A stretch of DNA of 7,863 nucleotides. Source: Gammaproteobacteria bacterium (lineage in GTDB: Bacteria; Pseudomonadota; Gammaproteobacteria; DRLM01). The DNA is taken from positions 1-7,863 of the forward strand of contig WFXX01000156.1 in the NCBI GenBank assembly GCA_015490395.1, in the 5' to 3' direction. The notes under the pieces were generated by a model. That model saw only the letters and a list, made by a program, of their open reading frames with translations, had not been told where the DNA came from and ran no database searches. This document shows positions 1-5,505 of the stretch, in pieces. The position numbers and the translations under genes are program-made. Within the stretch, counting starts at the first letter, position 1. Each line of letters starts with the position of its first letter.

Positions 1-34
1 CCCGGGAGCCCGGGTCCAGGCCCAGGATGCGCAC
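1..34 (-). CDS. ruvC: Crossover junction endodeoxyribonuclease RuvC, N-terminus only (partial)
   Basis: Only the first 11 codons lie in the window. Read on the minus strand from a GTG at 34-32 they give M-R-I-L-G-L-D-P-G-S-R, the N-terminal beta strand of RuvC (E. coli has an almost identical ILGIDPGSR segment). Asp7 matches the first catalytic acidic residue of the RNase H-like fold. RuvC cleaves Holliday junctions as a dimer, working with the RuvAB branch-migration motor. The start is supported by a purine-rich GGGGGAGAGGG stretch just upstream. It begins 33 bases after the yebC stop, the usual yebC-ruvC order, so it is probably co-transcribed. The identification rests on a short but very characteristic motif plus context; ruvA and ruvB are expected beyond the window edge. 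Confidence 0.85.
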   Translation of the reverse strand, partial: MRILGLDPGSR

Positions 35-67
35 CGGAGCCCTCTCCCCCTCCCCCGCGGCGCCGCC

Positions 68-811
68 TCAGAGGCGGGCCAGCACCTCCTCGGGGATGTC
101 CGCGTTGGAGTAGACGTTCTGAACGTCGTCCAGGTCCTCCAGCATCTCCAGGAGCTTGACCATCCTGCGGGCGTCCTCCTCGCCCAGGGTCACGCTGGTG
201 GCGGCGCGCATGGTCACCTCCGCGTGCTCCGGCTCCAGGCCCCGGGCCACCAGGGCCTCCTTCACGTCCACGAAGCGCTCCGGGGTGGTGAGCACCTCGA
301 TGGAGCCGTCCTCGTGGGTGACCACATCCTCGGCCCCGGCCTCCAGGGCCGCCTCCATCACCCGGTCCTCGTCGGTGCCGGCGGGGAAGCCGATGACCCC
401 GGCCTTGGTGAACAGGTAGGCCACCGAGCCCTCGGTGCCCAGGCTGCCGCCGCACTTGCTGAAGGCGTGCCGCACCTCGGCCACGGTGCGGTTGCGGTTG
501 TCGGTCATGCAGTCCACCATCACCGCCACCCCGCCCGGGGCGTAGCCCTCGTAGCGCACCTCCTCCAGCTGCTGGCCGTCCTGGGCCCCGCCGCCGCGCT
601 TGATAGCCCGCTCGATGGTGTCCTTGGGCATGTTGTGGCTCTGGGCCTTGTCGATGGCCGCCCGCAGCCTGGGGTTGGCCGCCGGATCGGGCCCGCCTAG
701 GCGGGCCGCGACGGTGATCTCGCGGATGAGCTTGGTGAAGAGCTTGCCCCGCTTGGCGTCCTGCGCGCTCTTGCGGTGCTGGATGTTGGCCCACTTGCTG
801 TGTCCTGCCAT
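68..811 (-). CDS. yebC: YebC/PmpR (TACO1) family protein
   Basis: The 247-residue protein is essentially full length for the family (E. coli YebC is 246). It begins MAGHSKWANIQHRKSAQDAK, the hallmark N-terminus, and carries the strongly conserved NRNRTVAEVRHAFSKCGG segment at the start of the second domain (about residues 105-122), followed by GSVAYLF and EAGAEDVV blocks. The family was long annotated as transcriptional regulators (PmpR in Pseudomonas). More recent work on homologues, including mitochondrial TACO1, points to ribosome binding and relief of stalling at proline-rich stretches, so the cautious name is kept. The protein is cytosolic, with no signal or membrane segment. An AGGA sits about 9 bases, and a GAGGAG about 15 bases, before the ATG. 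It lies 57 bases after the hydrolase stop and 33 before ruvC, without a visible terminator on either side, consistent with one operon. Confidence 0.97.
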   Translation of the reverse strand: MAGHSKWANIQHRKSAQDAKRGKLFTKLIREITVAARLGGPDPAANPRLRAAIDKAQSHNMPKDTIERAIKRGGGAQDGQQLEEVRYEGYAPGGVAVMVDCMTDNRNRTVAEVRHAFSKCGGSLGTEGSVAYLFTKAGVIGFPAGTDEDRVMEAALEAGAEDVVTHEDGSIEVLTTPERFVDVKEALVARGLEPEHAEVTMRAATSVTLGEEDARRMVKLLEMLEDLDDVQNVYSNADIPEEVLARL

Positions 812-868
812 CGGCGCCCGTCCTGTCTCCTCCTCGTCTCGTCCGCTGCGGGAAAAGCCGCCGCTAGT

Positions 869-1516
869 CTAGCAGCCCGGCGCGCCCAGCCGCCGCAGCA
901 CGGCCCGGGACGCCGGGCGGGCCCAGAGCAGGCCCAGGTGGCTGACCGGGACCGTCTCGTGGCCGGCCAGGCCGGGAACCTCCGTCTCGGCCACGCGCAC
1001 GCTGCCGTCGTGGGGCCCCTCCAGGGGACCGGCCAGGAGCCGCCCCCAGCCCAGGGGGCGGGTGCCGGCCACCACGTGCAGGGGCCAGGGATGGCGCCAG
1101 CAGGCGATCCCGGCGGCCAGGGCCGGGCCGTTCACCCCCAGCAGGCGCCGACCCCAGGGACGCTCCAGGAGGCGGCGGGCGGCCTCGCTGCCGAGGAAGG
1201 GGGTGCCCAGGGCCACCACCCGCCCCCGGGGCGGCCCGGCCAGACGGGCCAGGGCACGCTCGGCCACTAGCCCGCCCAGGCTGTGGGCCACCACGTGCAC
1301 CGGCCGCCCCGCCCCGGCCAGGGCCTCCAGCCTCCCGGCCAGGCGCGGCCCGGCCTCCTCCAGGAGCTCCCGGGCGCTGCGCCAGGGGAAGGGCTCGGCC
1401 CGCCAGCCGGCCCGGCGCAGCCGCCGCGCCAGGACCGCCAGGGAGCCGGCGGGCAGGCGCAGGCCGTGGACCAGGAGCACCGCCCCCCGCGGGGCGCCCT
1501 CCGCCTCCCGCCCCAC
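869..1516 (-). CDS. Alpha/beta-fold serine hydrolase, lipase/esterase-like
   Basis: Starting at a GTG (1516-1514) gives 215 residues. This start is chosen because GAGGGG sits about 6 bases before it and it falls just after the nadA stop; the frame stays open upstream into nadA but has no nearby start codon there. The fold is shown by an LLVHG oxyanion-strand motif (14-18), the nucleophile elbow AHSLGG (Ser79), an LGTPFLGS segment (103-110) typical of lipases, a GPHDGSV motif (Asp170) and VSHLG near the C-terminus (His193). This gives a plausible complete Ser79-Asp170-His193 triad. There is no signal peptide or membrane helix, so it is probably cytosolic. The substrate cannot be told from sequence; PGAP1-like or small-ester hydrolases share these motifs. 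It begins 32 bases after nadA and is probably co-transcribed with it. The protein is very rich in Arg, Ala, Gly and Leu. Two in-frame-independent TAG triplets lie together at its end. Confidence 0.85.
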   Translation of the reverse strand: MGREAEGAPRGAVLLVHGLRLPAGSLAVLARRLRRAGWRAEPFPWRSARELLEEAGPRLAGRLEALAGAGRPVHVVAHSLGGLVAERALARLAGPPRGRVVALGTPFLGSEAARRLLERPWGRRLLGVNGPALAAGIACWRHPWPLHVVAGTRPLGWGRLLAGPLEGPHDGSVRVAETEVPGLAGHETVPVSHLGLLWARPASRAVLRRLGAPGC

Positions 1517-1548
1517 CGGCGTCCCCTCGATCGAAGGGTCCCCGGCGC

Positions 1549-2649
1549 TCAGGGGCTGACCTGGAACATGCGCTCCAGGGCCAGGCGGGCCGGGCCGGCC
1601 ACGGCCTCGGGCACTCGAATGGGGTTGACCACCCGCCCCTCCAGGAGGTTCTCCAGGGTCCAGAGCAGGTGCTCGGGGCTGATGCGGAACATGGTGGAGC
1701 ACAGGCACACCGTGGGGGACATGAAGTGCACCTGCTTGCCCTCGGGCGCGAAGCGCCGGGCCAGGCGCTCCACCAGGTTGAGCTCGGTACCGACGAGATA
1801 GCGCCCCGGCGGGCCCTCGGCCACGTAGCGGATGATGGCCTCGGTGGAGCCCACGAAGTCGGCCAGCTCGCAGACCTCGAAGCTGCACTCGGGATGGGCC
1901 ACCACCCGGGCCTCGGGATGGCGCTCCTTGAAGGCGCGCACGTGCTCGGGACGAAACATCTGGTGCACCGAGCAGAAACCCTTCCAGAGGATCAGCCGGG
2001 CCCGGCGGATCTGCTCCGGCTCGAGCCCCCCCAGGGGCCGGCCGTAGTCCCAGACCACCATGTCCTCCAGGGGCACGCCCATGCGGTGGGCGGTGTTGCG
2101 CCCCAGGTGCTGGTCCGGGAAGAAGAGCACCTTGGGCCGCCGCTCCCAGGCCCAGGCCAGCACCTGCCGGGCGTTGGAGGAGGTGCAGACGATCCCGCCC
2201 CGCTCGCCGCAGAAGGCCTTCAGGTCCGCCGCCGAGTTGATGTAGGTCACCGGCATGACCTGATCCCCGGCCGCGCCCAGGACCTCCTCCAGCTCCCGCC
2301 AGGCCCGCGAGACCTGGGCCAGGGAGGCCATGTCGGCCATGGAGCAGCCGGCGGCCAGGTCCGGCAGGATGGCCACCTGGTCGGGGCGGGAGAGGATGTC
2401 CGCCACCTCGGCCATGAAGTGCACGCCGCAGAAGACGATGTACCGGGCCCGGGAGGCGGCCGCCCGGCGGGCCAGCTTCAGGGAGTCGCCCGCGTGGTGG
2501 GCGTGGCGGAAGACCTCCTCCCGTTGGTAGTGATGGCCCAGGATGACCACCTCCTCGCCCAGGGCCTCGCGGGCGGCGGTGATGCGCTCCTGCACGGCCC
2601 GGGGCTCCAGGCCCATCACCTCCTCCAGGGGCAGGGGCTTGGCGACCAT
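1549..2649 (-). CDS. nadA: Quinolinate synthase NadA (long, Bacillus-like form)
   Basis: NadA is a cytosolic [4Fe-4S] enzyme that condenses iminoaspartate with dihydroxyacetone phosphate to quinolinate, feeding de novo NAD synthesis. The ATG at 2649 gives 366 residues and is preferred over an ATG 11 codons upstream because GAGGA lies 6 bases before it and the candidate -10 box overlaps the longer version. Visible family motifs are ILGHHYQ (37-43), FCGVHFMAE (73-81), LPDLAAGCSMAD (95-106), CTSSNA (155-160), PDQHLGR (178-184), KGFCSVHQMF (223-232), HPECSFEVC (252-260) and the C-terminal CLCSTM (315-320). By alignment from memory the cluster ligands should be Cys102, Cys226 and Cys317. The 124-residue gap between the first two is close to the longer B. 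subtilis type and unlike the 87-residue gap in E. coli. No nadB or nadC is in the window. It stands between aspS and the hydrolase. Confidence 0.95.
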   Translation of the reverse strand: MVAKPLPLEEVMGLEPRAVQERITAAREALGEEVVILGHHYQREEVFRHAHHAGDSLKLARRAAASRARYIVFCGVHFMAEVADILSRPDQVAILPDLAAGCSMADMASLAQVSRAWRELEEVLGAAGDQVMPVTYINSAADLKAFCGERGGIVCTSSNARQVLAWAWERRPKVLFFPDQHLGRNTAHRMGVPLEDMVVWDYGRPLGGLEPEQIRRARLILWKGFCSVHQMFRPEHVRAFKERHPEARVVAHPECSFEVCELADFVGSTEAIIRYVAEGPPGRYLVGTELNLVERLARRFAPEGKQVHFMSPTVCLCSTMFRISPEHLLWTLENLLEGRVVNPIRVPEAVAGPARLALERMFQVSP

Positions 2650-2680
2650 GCTGTGTCCTCGTGCTCGGAAGCCGAACCGC

Positions 2681-2710
2681 ACTCTAGCCAGAGGCCGGGC
2701 CAGGGATCAA
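2681..2710 (-). promoter_or_regulatory. Candidate sigma-70 promoter for nadA
   Basis: On the minus strand a TTGATC (2710-2705, four of six to the -35 consensus) is followed after 18 bases by TAGAGT (2686-2681, four of six to TATAAT with the key T-A...T kept). Transcription would start near 2674, giving a leader of about 25 bases before the nadA ATG that contains its GAGGA ribosome site. The placement fits well, but both hexamers are imperfect and the call is inference. Confidence 0.4.
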
Positions 2711-2725
2711 CCGCCGTCCCGCGGC

Positions 2726-2748
2726 CCGGTCGGCTCCGGCCCGACCGG
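2726..2748. repeat. Perfect 8-bp inverted repeat between aspS and nadA
   Basis: CCGGTCGG at 2726-2733 and CCGACCGG at 2741-2748 are exact reverse complements around a 7-base spacer. The element starts 45 bases beyond the aspS stop and ends about 15 bases upstream of the candidate nadA -35 box. As RNA it would make a very stable hairpin, but no run of U follows on the minus strand, so it is not a standard intrinsic terminator. As DNA it could be an operator for a dimeric regulator. Either reading is inference, and in DNA this GC-rich such repeats also arise by chance. Confidence 0.45.
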
Positions 2749-2793
2749 CGAGGCGATAGGTGATCCCTTTTTGAGGGCACGGGCCAGCCGGAT

Positions 2794-4605
2794 TCAGGCC
2801 TCCTCCCGCCCCCCCTCCGCCGCAGGGGGACGGCGCGGCCGCAGGCCCAGCTCGCGGAGCTGCTCCGCAGCAACGGCATCGGGCGCCCCGGTGAGCGGGC
2901 AGGCCCCGGACTGGGTCTTGGGGAAGGCGATGACCTCACGGATGGAGGGGGCGCCGGCCATGAGCATGACCAGCCGGTCCAGGCCGAAGGCGATGCCGCC
3001 GTGGGGCGGGCAGCCGTGGCGCAGGGCCTCGAGCAGGAAGCCGAACTTCCCGCGTGCCTCCTCGGGGCCGATGCCCAGGAGCCCGAGGACGGCCTCCTGC
3101 ATCTCCGGCCGGTGGATGCGGATGGAGCCGCCGCCGACCTCGGTGCCGTTGAGCACCAGGTCGTAGGCCCGGGAGCGGGCCGCCCCGGGGTCCCGCACCA
3201 AGGCCTCGGGGTCCTCGACCTGGGGGGCGGTGAAGGGATGGTGCAGGGCCACCCAGCGGCCTGCCTCCTCGTCCCGCTCGAACATGGGAAAATCCACGAT
3301 CCATACCGGCCGCCAGCCCTCCTCCACCAGGCCGCGGTCGTGGCCGAGGCGCACCCGCAGCGCCCCCAGGGCCTCGTTGACCACCTCGGCGCGGTCGGCG
3401 CCGAAGAAGATCAAGTCCCCATCCCGGGCGCCGGTGCGCCCGAGCACTGCCTCCAAGGCGGCGTCGTCCAGGAACTTGACAATGGGCGACTGCAGGCCCT
3501 CCCGCCCCCGGGCCCGCTCGTTGACCTTGATGTAGGCCAGCCCCTTGGCCCCGTGGCGGCCCACGAAGGCGGTGTAGCCGTCGATCTCCTTGCGGGTCAG
3601 CGCCGCCCCGCCGGGCACGCGCAGGGCGGCCACCCGCCCCCGGGGGTCCCGGGCCGGGCCGCTGAAGACCTGGAAGTCCACCCCGGCCATGGCGTCCTTG
3701 AGCTCCACCAGCTCCAGGGGGATGCGCAGATCTGGCCGGTCCAGCCCATAGCGCTCCAGGGCCTCGGCGTGGGTCAGGCGCGGGAAGGGGGCGGGCAGCT
3801 CCACCCCCAGGACCTCGGCGAAGAGCTCGCGGATCATGTCCTCCATGAGGGTCATGACCTGGCCCTCGTCCACGAAGGACATCTCCACGTCCAGCTGGGT
3901 GAACTCCGGCTGGCGATCGGCGCGCAGGTCCTCGTCCCGGAAGCAGCGGGCGATCTGGTAGTAGCGGTCCAGCCCCGCGGCCATGAGGATCTGCTTGAAG
4001 AGCTGGGGCGACTGGGGCAGGGCGTAGAAGCAGCCCGGGTGCAGCCGGGCCGGCACCAGGAAGTCCCGGGCCCCCTCGGGGGTGGACTTGGTGAGCACCG
4101 GGGTCTCGATGTCCAGGAAGCCCCGCTCGTCCAGGAAGCGGCGCAGGCTGCGGGTGACCTGGGCCCGCAGCCGCAGCCGGCGCTGCATGGTGGGGCGGCG
4201 CAGGTCCAGGTAGCGGTGCCTCAGGCGCAGGTCCTCGTGGACCTCGCTCTCGTCCTCCACCGGGAAGGGGGGGACCTCGGCACGGTTGAGCACTTCCAGG
4301 GAGGCGGCCAGCACCTCCACCTCGCCCGTGGGCAGGGCGGGATTCTCCGTCCCCTCCGGGCGGCGCCGCACCCGGCCGGTGAGGCGCACCACGTACTCCG
4401 AGCGCAGCCGCTCGGCGGCCCGGAACACCTCGGGACGGCCGGTGAGGGCCTGGGGGTCGAAGACCACCTGCACCAGCCCCTCACGGTCGCGCAGGTCCAC
4501 GAAGAGGATCCCCCCGTGGTCGCGGCGGCGGTGCACCCAGCCGCAGAGGGTGACCTCCTCGCCGACGAGGGACGCGTCGATCTGGCCGCAATAGTGGGTG
4601 CGCAT
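2794..4605 (-). CDS. aspS: Aspartyl-tRNA synthetase, probably nondiscriminating (Asp/Asn)
   Basis: This 603-residue bacterial-type class II synthetase attaches aspartate to tRNA in the cytosol. The order is an N-terminal OB-fold anticodon-binding domain (about 1-105), the catalytic core, and an inserted GAD domain in the middle. Visible motifs are the substrate loop QSPQLFKQ (198-205), motif 2 RCFRDEDLRADRQPEFTQ (220-237, with the ATP-contacting Arg223), GTEVGGGSIRIH late in the core, and motif 3 GLDRLVML (from 541, Arg544). His30 in RRRDHGG and Gly85 in RPEGT match the residue pair of nondiscriminating AspRS from Pseudomonas and Neisseria, where E. coli has Leu and Lys. That predicts Asp-tRNA(Asn) formation and a GatCAB amidotransferase elsewhere in the genome. 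The ATG is preceded by GAGG at about 7 bases. It follows the two fmdB genes, a common gammaproteobacterial arrangement. Confidence 0.97.
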   Translation of the reverse strand: MRTHYCGQIDASLVGEEVTLCGWVHRRRDHGGILFVDLRDREGLVQVVFDPQALTGRPEVFRAAERLRSEYVVRLTGRVRRRPEGTENPALPTGEVEVLAASLEVLNRAEVPPFPVEDESEVHEDLRLRHRYLDLRRPTMQRRLRLRAQVTRSLRRFLDERGFLDIETPVLTKSTPEGARDFLVPARLHPGCFYALPQSPQLFKQILMAAGLDRYYQIARCFRDEDLRADRQPEFTQLDVEMSFVDEGQVMTLMEDMIRELFAEVLGVELPAPFPRLTHAEALERYGLDRPDLRIPLELVELKDAMAGVDFQVFSGPARDPRGRVAALRVPGGAALTRKEIDGYTAFVGRHGAKGLAYIKVNERARGREGLQSPIVKFLDDAALEAVLGRTGARDGDLIFFGADRAEVVNEALGALRVRLGHDRGLVEEGWRPVWIVDFPMFERDEEAGRWVALHHPFTAPQVEDPEALVRDPGAARSRAYDLVLNGTEVGGGSIRIHRPEMQEAVLGLLGIGPEEARGKFGFLLEALRHGCPPHGGIAFGLDRLVMLMAGAPSIREVIAFPKTQSGACPLTGAPDAVAAEQLRELGLRPRRPPAAEGGREEA

Positions 4606-4670
4606 GGGACGCCTCGGTGATGCTGCCGTGCGGCCCGGCCCCGCGGGGCTCTGCCGCCCGGGATGCGAAA

Positions 4671-4698
4671 CCCCCGCCGGCCGGGAGGCGGGCGGGGG
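4671..4698 (-). terminator. Terminator- or attenuator-like hairpin in the aspS leader
   Basis: CCCCCGCC (4671-4678) and GGCGGGGG (4691-4698) are exact reverse complements around a 12-base loop. On the minus strand the stem is followed by TTT (4670-4668) and then CGC, so the U tract is short. It could be a weak intrinsic terminator after fmdB-2 or a leader hairpin upstream of aspS, whose ATG lies about 65 bases further on. The structure is seen directly; the role is inferred. Confidence 0.4.
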
Positions 4699-4703
4699 CT
4701 GCG

Positions 4704-4732
4704 ATGGTAGCCCGGGGCCCTGGGCCGCGCAA
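4704..4732 (-). promoter_or_regulatory. Weak candidate promoter for aspS
   Basis: On the minus strand TTGCGC (4732-4727, three of six) and TACCAT (4709-4704, four of six) are separated by 17 bases. The start of transcription would fall near 4697, at the edge of the GC-rich hairpin, about 92 bases before the aspS ATG. The -35 half lies inside another small hairpin (4724-4741). The match is weak and is offered only because the spacing and position are right. Confidence 0.22.
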
Positions 4733-4741
4733 CGGCGCGGC
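4724..4741 (-). other. Small GC hairpin just after fmdB-2
   Basis: GCCGCGC (4724-4730) and GCGCGGC (4735-4741) are exact reverse complements with a 4-base loop, beginning 9 bases after the fmdB-2 stop on the minus strand. No U run follows it, so it would not be a textbook intrinsic terminator. It may protect the 3' end of the fmdB transcript or simply reflect base composition. Confidence 0.35.
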
Positions 4742-4749
4742 AGTGCCCC

Positions 4750-4983
4750 TTAGTCGGGCAGGCAGGCCGGGCAGGCCCCGGCGCCGCAGCCCGGGGCCCC
4801 GGCTCCCGCCCCGCAGGGGGCGGGCTCCGGGGCCGAGCCGCCCACCGAGGCAGCCGAGAGCCGCCGCCGCAGGGTCGCCTCCTGCCCGCAGGCGGGGCAG
4901 GTGCGCGGGGGCGGCTCGTCCATCTTCTGCAGCACCTCCACGCAGGCGCCGCAGGCCGGGCAGTCGTACTCGTAGAAGGGCAT
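4750..4983 (-). CDS. FmdB-family zinc-ribbon protein 2, with Cys-rich tail
   Basis: The 77-residue protein opens with MPFYEYDCPACG, the FmdB/CxxC_CxxC_SSSS signature, and its ribbon is complete: Cys8, Cys11, Cys29 and Cys32. An extra Cys14 follows the first pair. The ribbon leads to the usual RRLSAAS segment, then a Gly/Ala/Pro tail holding four more cysteines (57, 66, 71, 74) that could bind a second metal or form disulfides. FmdB was named from a methylotroph gene thought to regulate an amidase, but the role of the widespread short bacterial proteins is unknown, so no function is asserted. The start is secure: AGGAGG lies 6 bases before the ATG. It begins 30 bases after fmdB-1 ends, a tandem paralogue in the same transcript, and lies upstream of aspS as FmdB genes often do in gammaproteobacteria. 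Confidence 0.9.
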   Translation of the reverse strand: MPFYEYDCPACGACVEVLQKMDEPPPRTCPACGQEATLRRRLSAASVGGSAPEPAPCGAGAGAPGCGAGACPACLPD

Positions 4984-5013
4984 GGTCCGCCTCCTGCGAT
5001 CCGATATGGCCCC

Positions 5014-5313
5014 TCAGGACCCGCCGCCGGAGGCCGCCTTCGCCCCGGAGCTGGACGAAGAGGAGCCGGAGGCCTCCGAGGACGCGGTCCCCTCCTTGCC
5101 CCCGCTCTCCTGCTTCTGCTTCTTCTTCCCCTTGTCCCGGAAGTCGGTGACGTACCAGCCGGTGCCCTTGAGCTGGAAGGAGGCGGCGGAGACCAGCTTC
5201 ACCAGCCGCGCCTCGCCGCACACGGGGCAGTCGGTCAGGGGATCGTCGCTGAGGCGCTGCAGGGCCTCCAGGCGATGCCCGCAGGCCTGGCACTCGTACT
5301 CGTAGATGGGCAT
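5014..5313 (-). CDS. FmdB-family zinc-ribbon protein 1, with Lys/Ser/Gly tail
   Basis: The 99-residue protein starts MPIYEYECQACG and has the full ribbon Cys8, Cys11, Cys29, Cys32, followed by the family's KLVSAASFQLKGTGWY block (39-54). A low-complexity tail begins near residue 61: a Lys run (KGKKKQK), then Ser/Gly/Ala with six consecutive serines (85-90 region), probably disordered. The ATG at 5313 is chosen because GGAGGTGA, a near-perfect anti-16S match, ends 4 bases before it and because MPIYEY is the family N-terminus. The same frame is open far upstream, antisense to the exporter gene, but that extension is an artefact. A perfect TATAAT about 100 bases upstream fits a promoter for this gene, making it first in the fmdB-fmdB-aspS run. 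The molecular role of the family is not established. Confidence 0.93.
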   Translation of the reverse strand: MPIYEYECQACGHRLEALQRLSDDPLTDCPVCGEARLVKLVSAASFQLKGTGWYVTDFRDKGKKKQKQESGGKEGTASSEASGSSSSSSGAKAASGGGS

Positions 5314-5350
5314 GCGCTCACCTCCCTCGATAGGCCAAGAACCGCCGGGG

Positions 5351-5371
5351 CCGCACCCCACATGGGGGCGG
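5351..5371 (-). other. Leader hairpin before fmdB-1
   Basis: CCGC plus CCCC (5351-5359, with one bulged A at 5355) can pair with GGGG plus GCGG (5364-5371) around a 4-base loop. It would lie in the roughly 94-base leader of the fmdB-1 transcript, well upstream of the ribosome site. No known riboswitch or leader family was recognised. It is seen as sequence complementarity only. Confidence 0.25.
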
Positions 5372-5380
5372 GCCGCGCCG

Positions 5381-5404
5381 TTTTCAAGGCTCTGGCTTTT
5401 CAAG
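5381..5404. repeat. Direct repeat TTTTCAAG, 16-base period, in the divergent region
   Basis: TTTTCAAG occurs at 5381-5388 and again at 5397-5404, each followed closely by GCT or CT. These AT-rich units stand out in a very GC-rich intergenic stretch. They lie just downstream of the predicted start of fmdB-1 transcription and upstream of the divergent exporter gene, so they could be tandem sites for a regulator acting on either side. Chance is also possible with only two copies. Confidence 0.4.
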
Positions 5405-5413
5405 CTGTTGCGC

Positions 5414-5419
5414 ATTATA
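5414..5419 (-). promoter_or_regulatory. Candidate promoter -10 box (TATAAT) for fmdB-1
   Basis: On the minus strand an exact TATAAT lies at 5419-5414, striking in such GC-rich DNA. Transcription would begin near 5407, giving a leader of about 94 bases to the fmdB-1 ATG. No good -35 hexamer is found 16-18 bases upstream (the sequence there reads close to CGGTAC), and the box lacks the TG of an extended -10, so an activator may be needed or the call may be wrong. Confidence 0.45.
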
Positions 5420-5460
5420 CCTAGCGTCGAGCACGGGTACCGCCTGACTCCGCCAGGGGC

Positions 5461-5466
5461 TACACT
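5461..5466 (+). promoter_or_regulatory. Weak -10-like box upstream of the exporter gene
   Basis: TACACT (four of six to TATAAT) sits 39 bases before the exporter ATG and would give a leader of about 33 bases. No recognisable -35 hexamer lies at the right distance. It is listed because the plus-strand gene needs a promoter in the 192-base divergent region and nothing better was found. Confidence 0.2.
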
Positions 5467-5505
5467 GCCCGCCGGTCCCACAGCGCGCCGCCTCCCCTGC
5501 CGCCG

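Noticed and set aside
812..868. Possible terminator or promoter between the hydrolase and yebC
   Set aside because: No stable stem with a U tract and no paired promoter hexamers could be found; the gap seems to hold only the yebC ribosome site.
1517..1888. Upstream extension of the hydrolase frame into nadA
   Set aside because: The extension overlaps the NadA C-terminus, is Arg/Gly/Pro-rich without motifs, and the GTG at 1516 has a good ribosome site.
2650..2682. Longer NadA start 11 codons upstream
   Set aside because: The added residues are not family-like, the ATG at 2649 has GAGGA at the right distance, and the longer start overlaps the candidate -10 box.
1669..2763. 364-codon plus-strand open frame opposite nadA
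   Set aside because: It is antisense to an unambiguous NadA with all family motifs; the translation has no domain signature.
2765..2777. CCCT-TTTTG-AGGG as an intrinsic terminator after aspS
   Set aside because: The stem is only 4 bp and on the aspS strand no U run follows it; the plus-strand T run is not preceded by a transcribed gene.
3001..4620. 539-codon plus-strand open frame opposite aspS
   Set aside because: It is the mirror of a strongly supported AspRS gene, has Gly/His/Gln/Leu-rich composition with no recognisable motif, and reflects third-position GC bias.
5398..5403. TTGAAA on the minus strand as a -35 box
   Set aside because: Although five of six to consensus, no -10-like hexamer lies 16-18 bases downstream; the repeat unit explanation is preferred.
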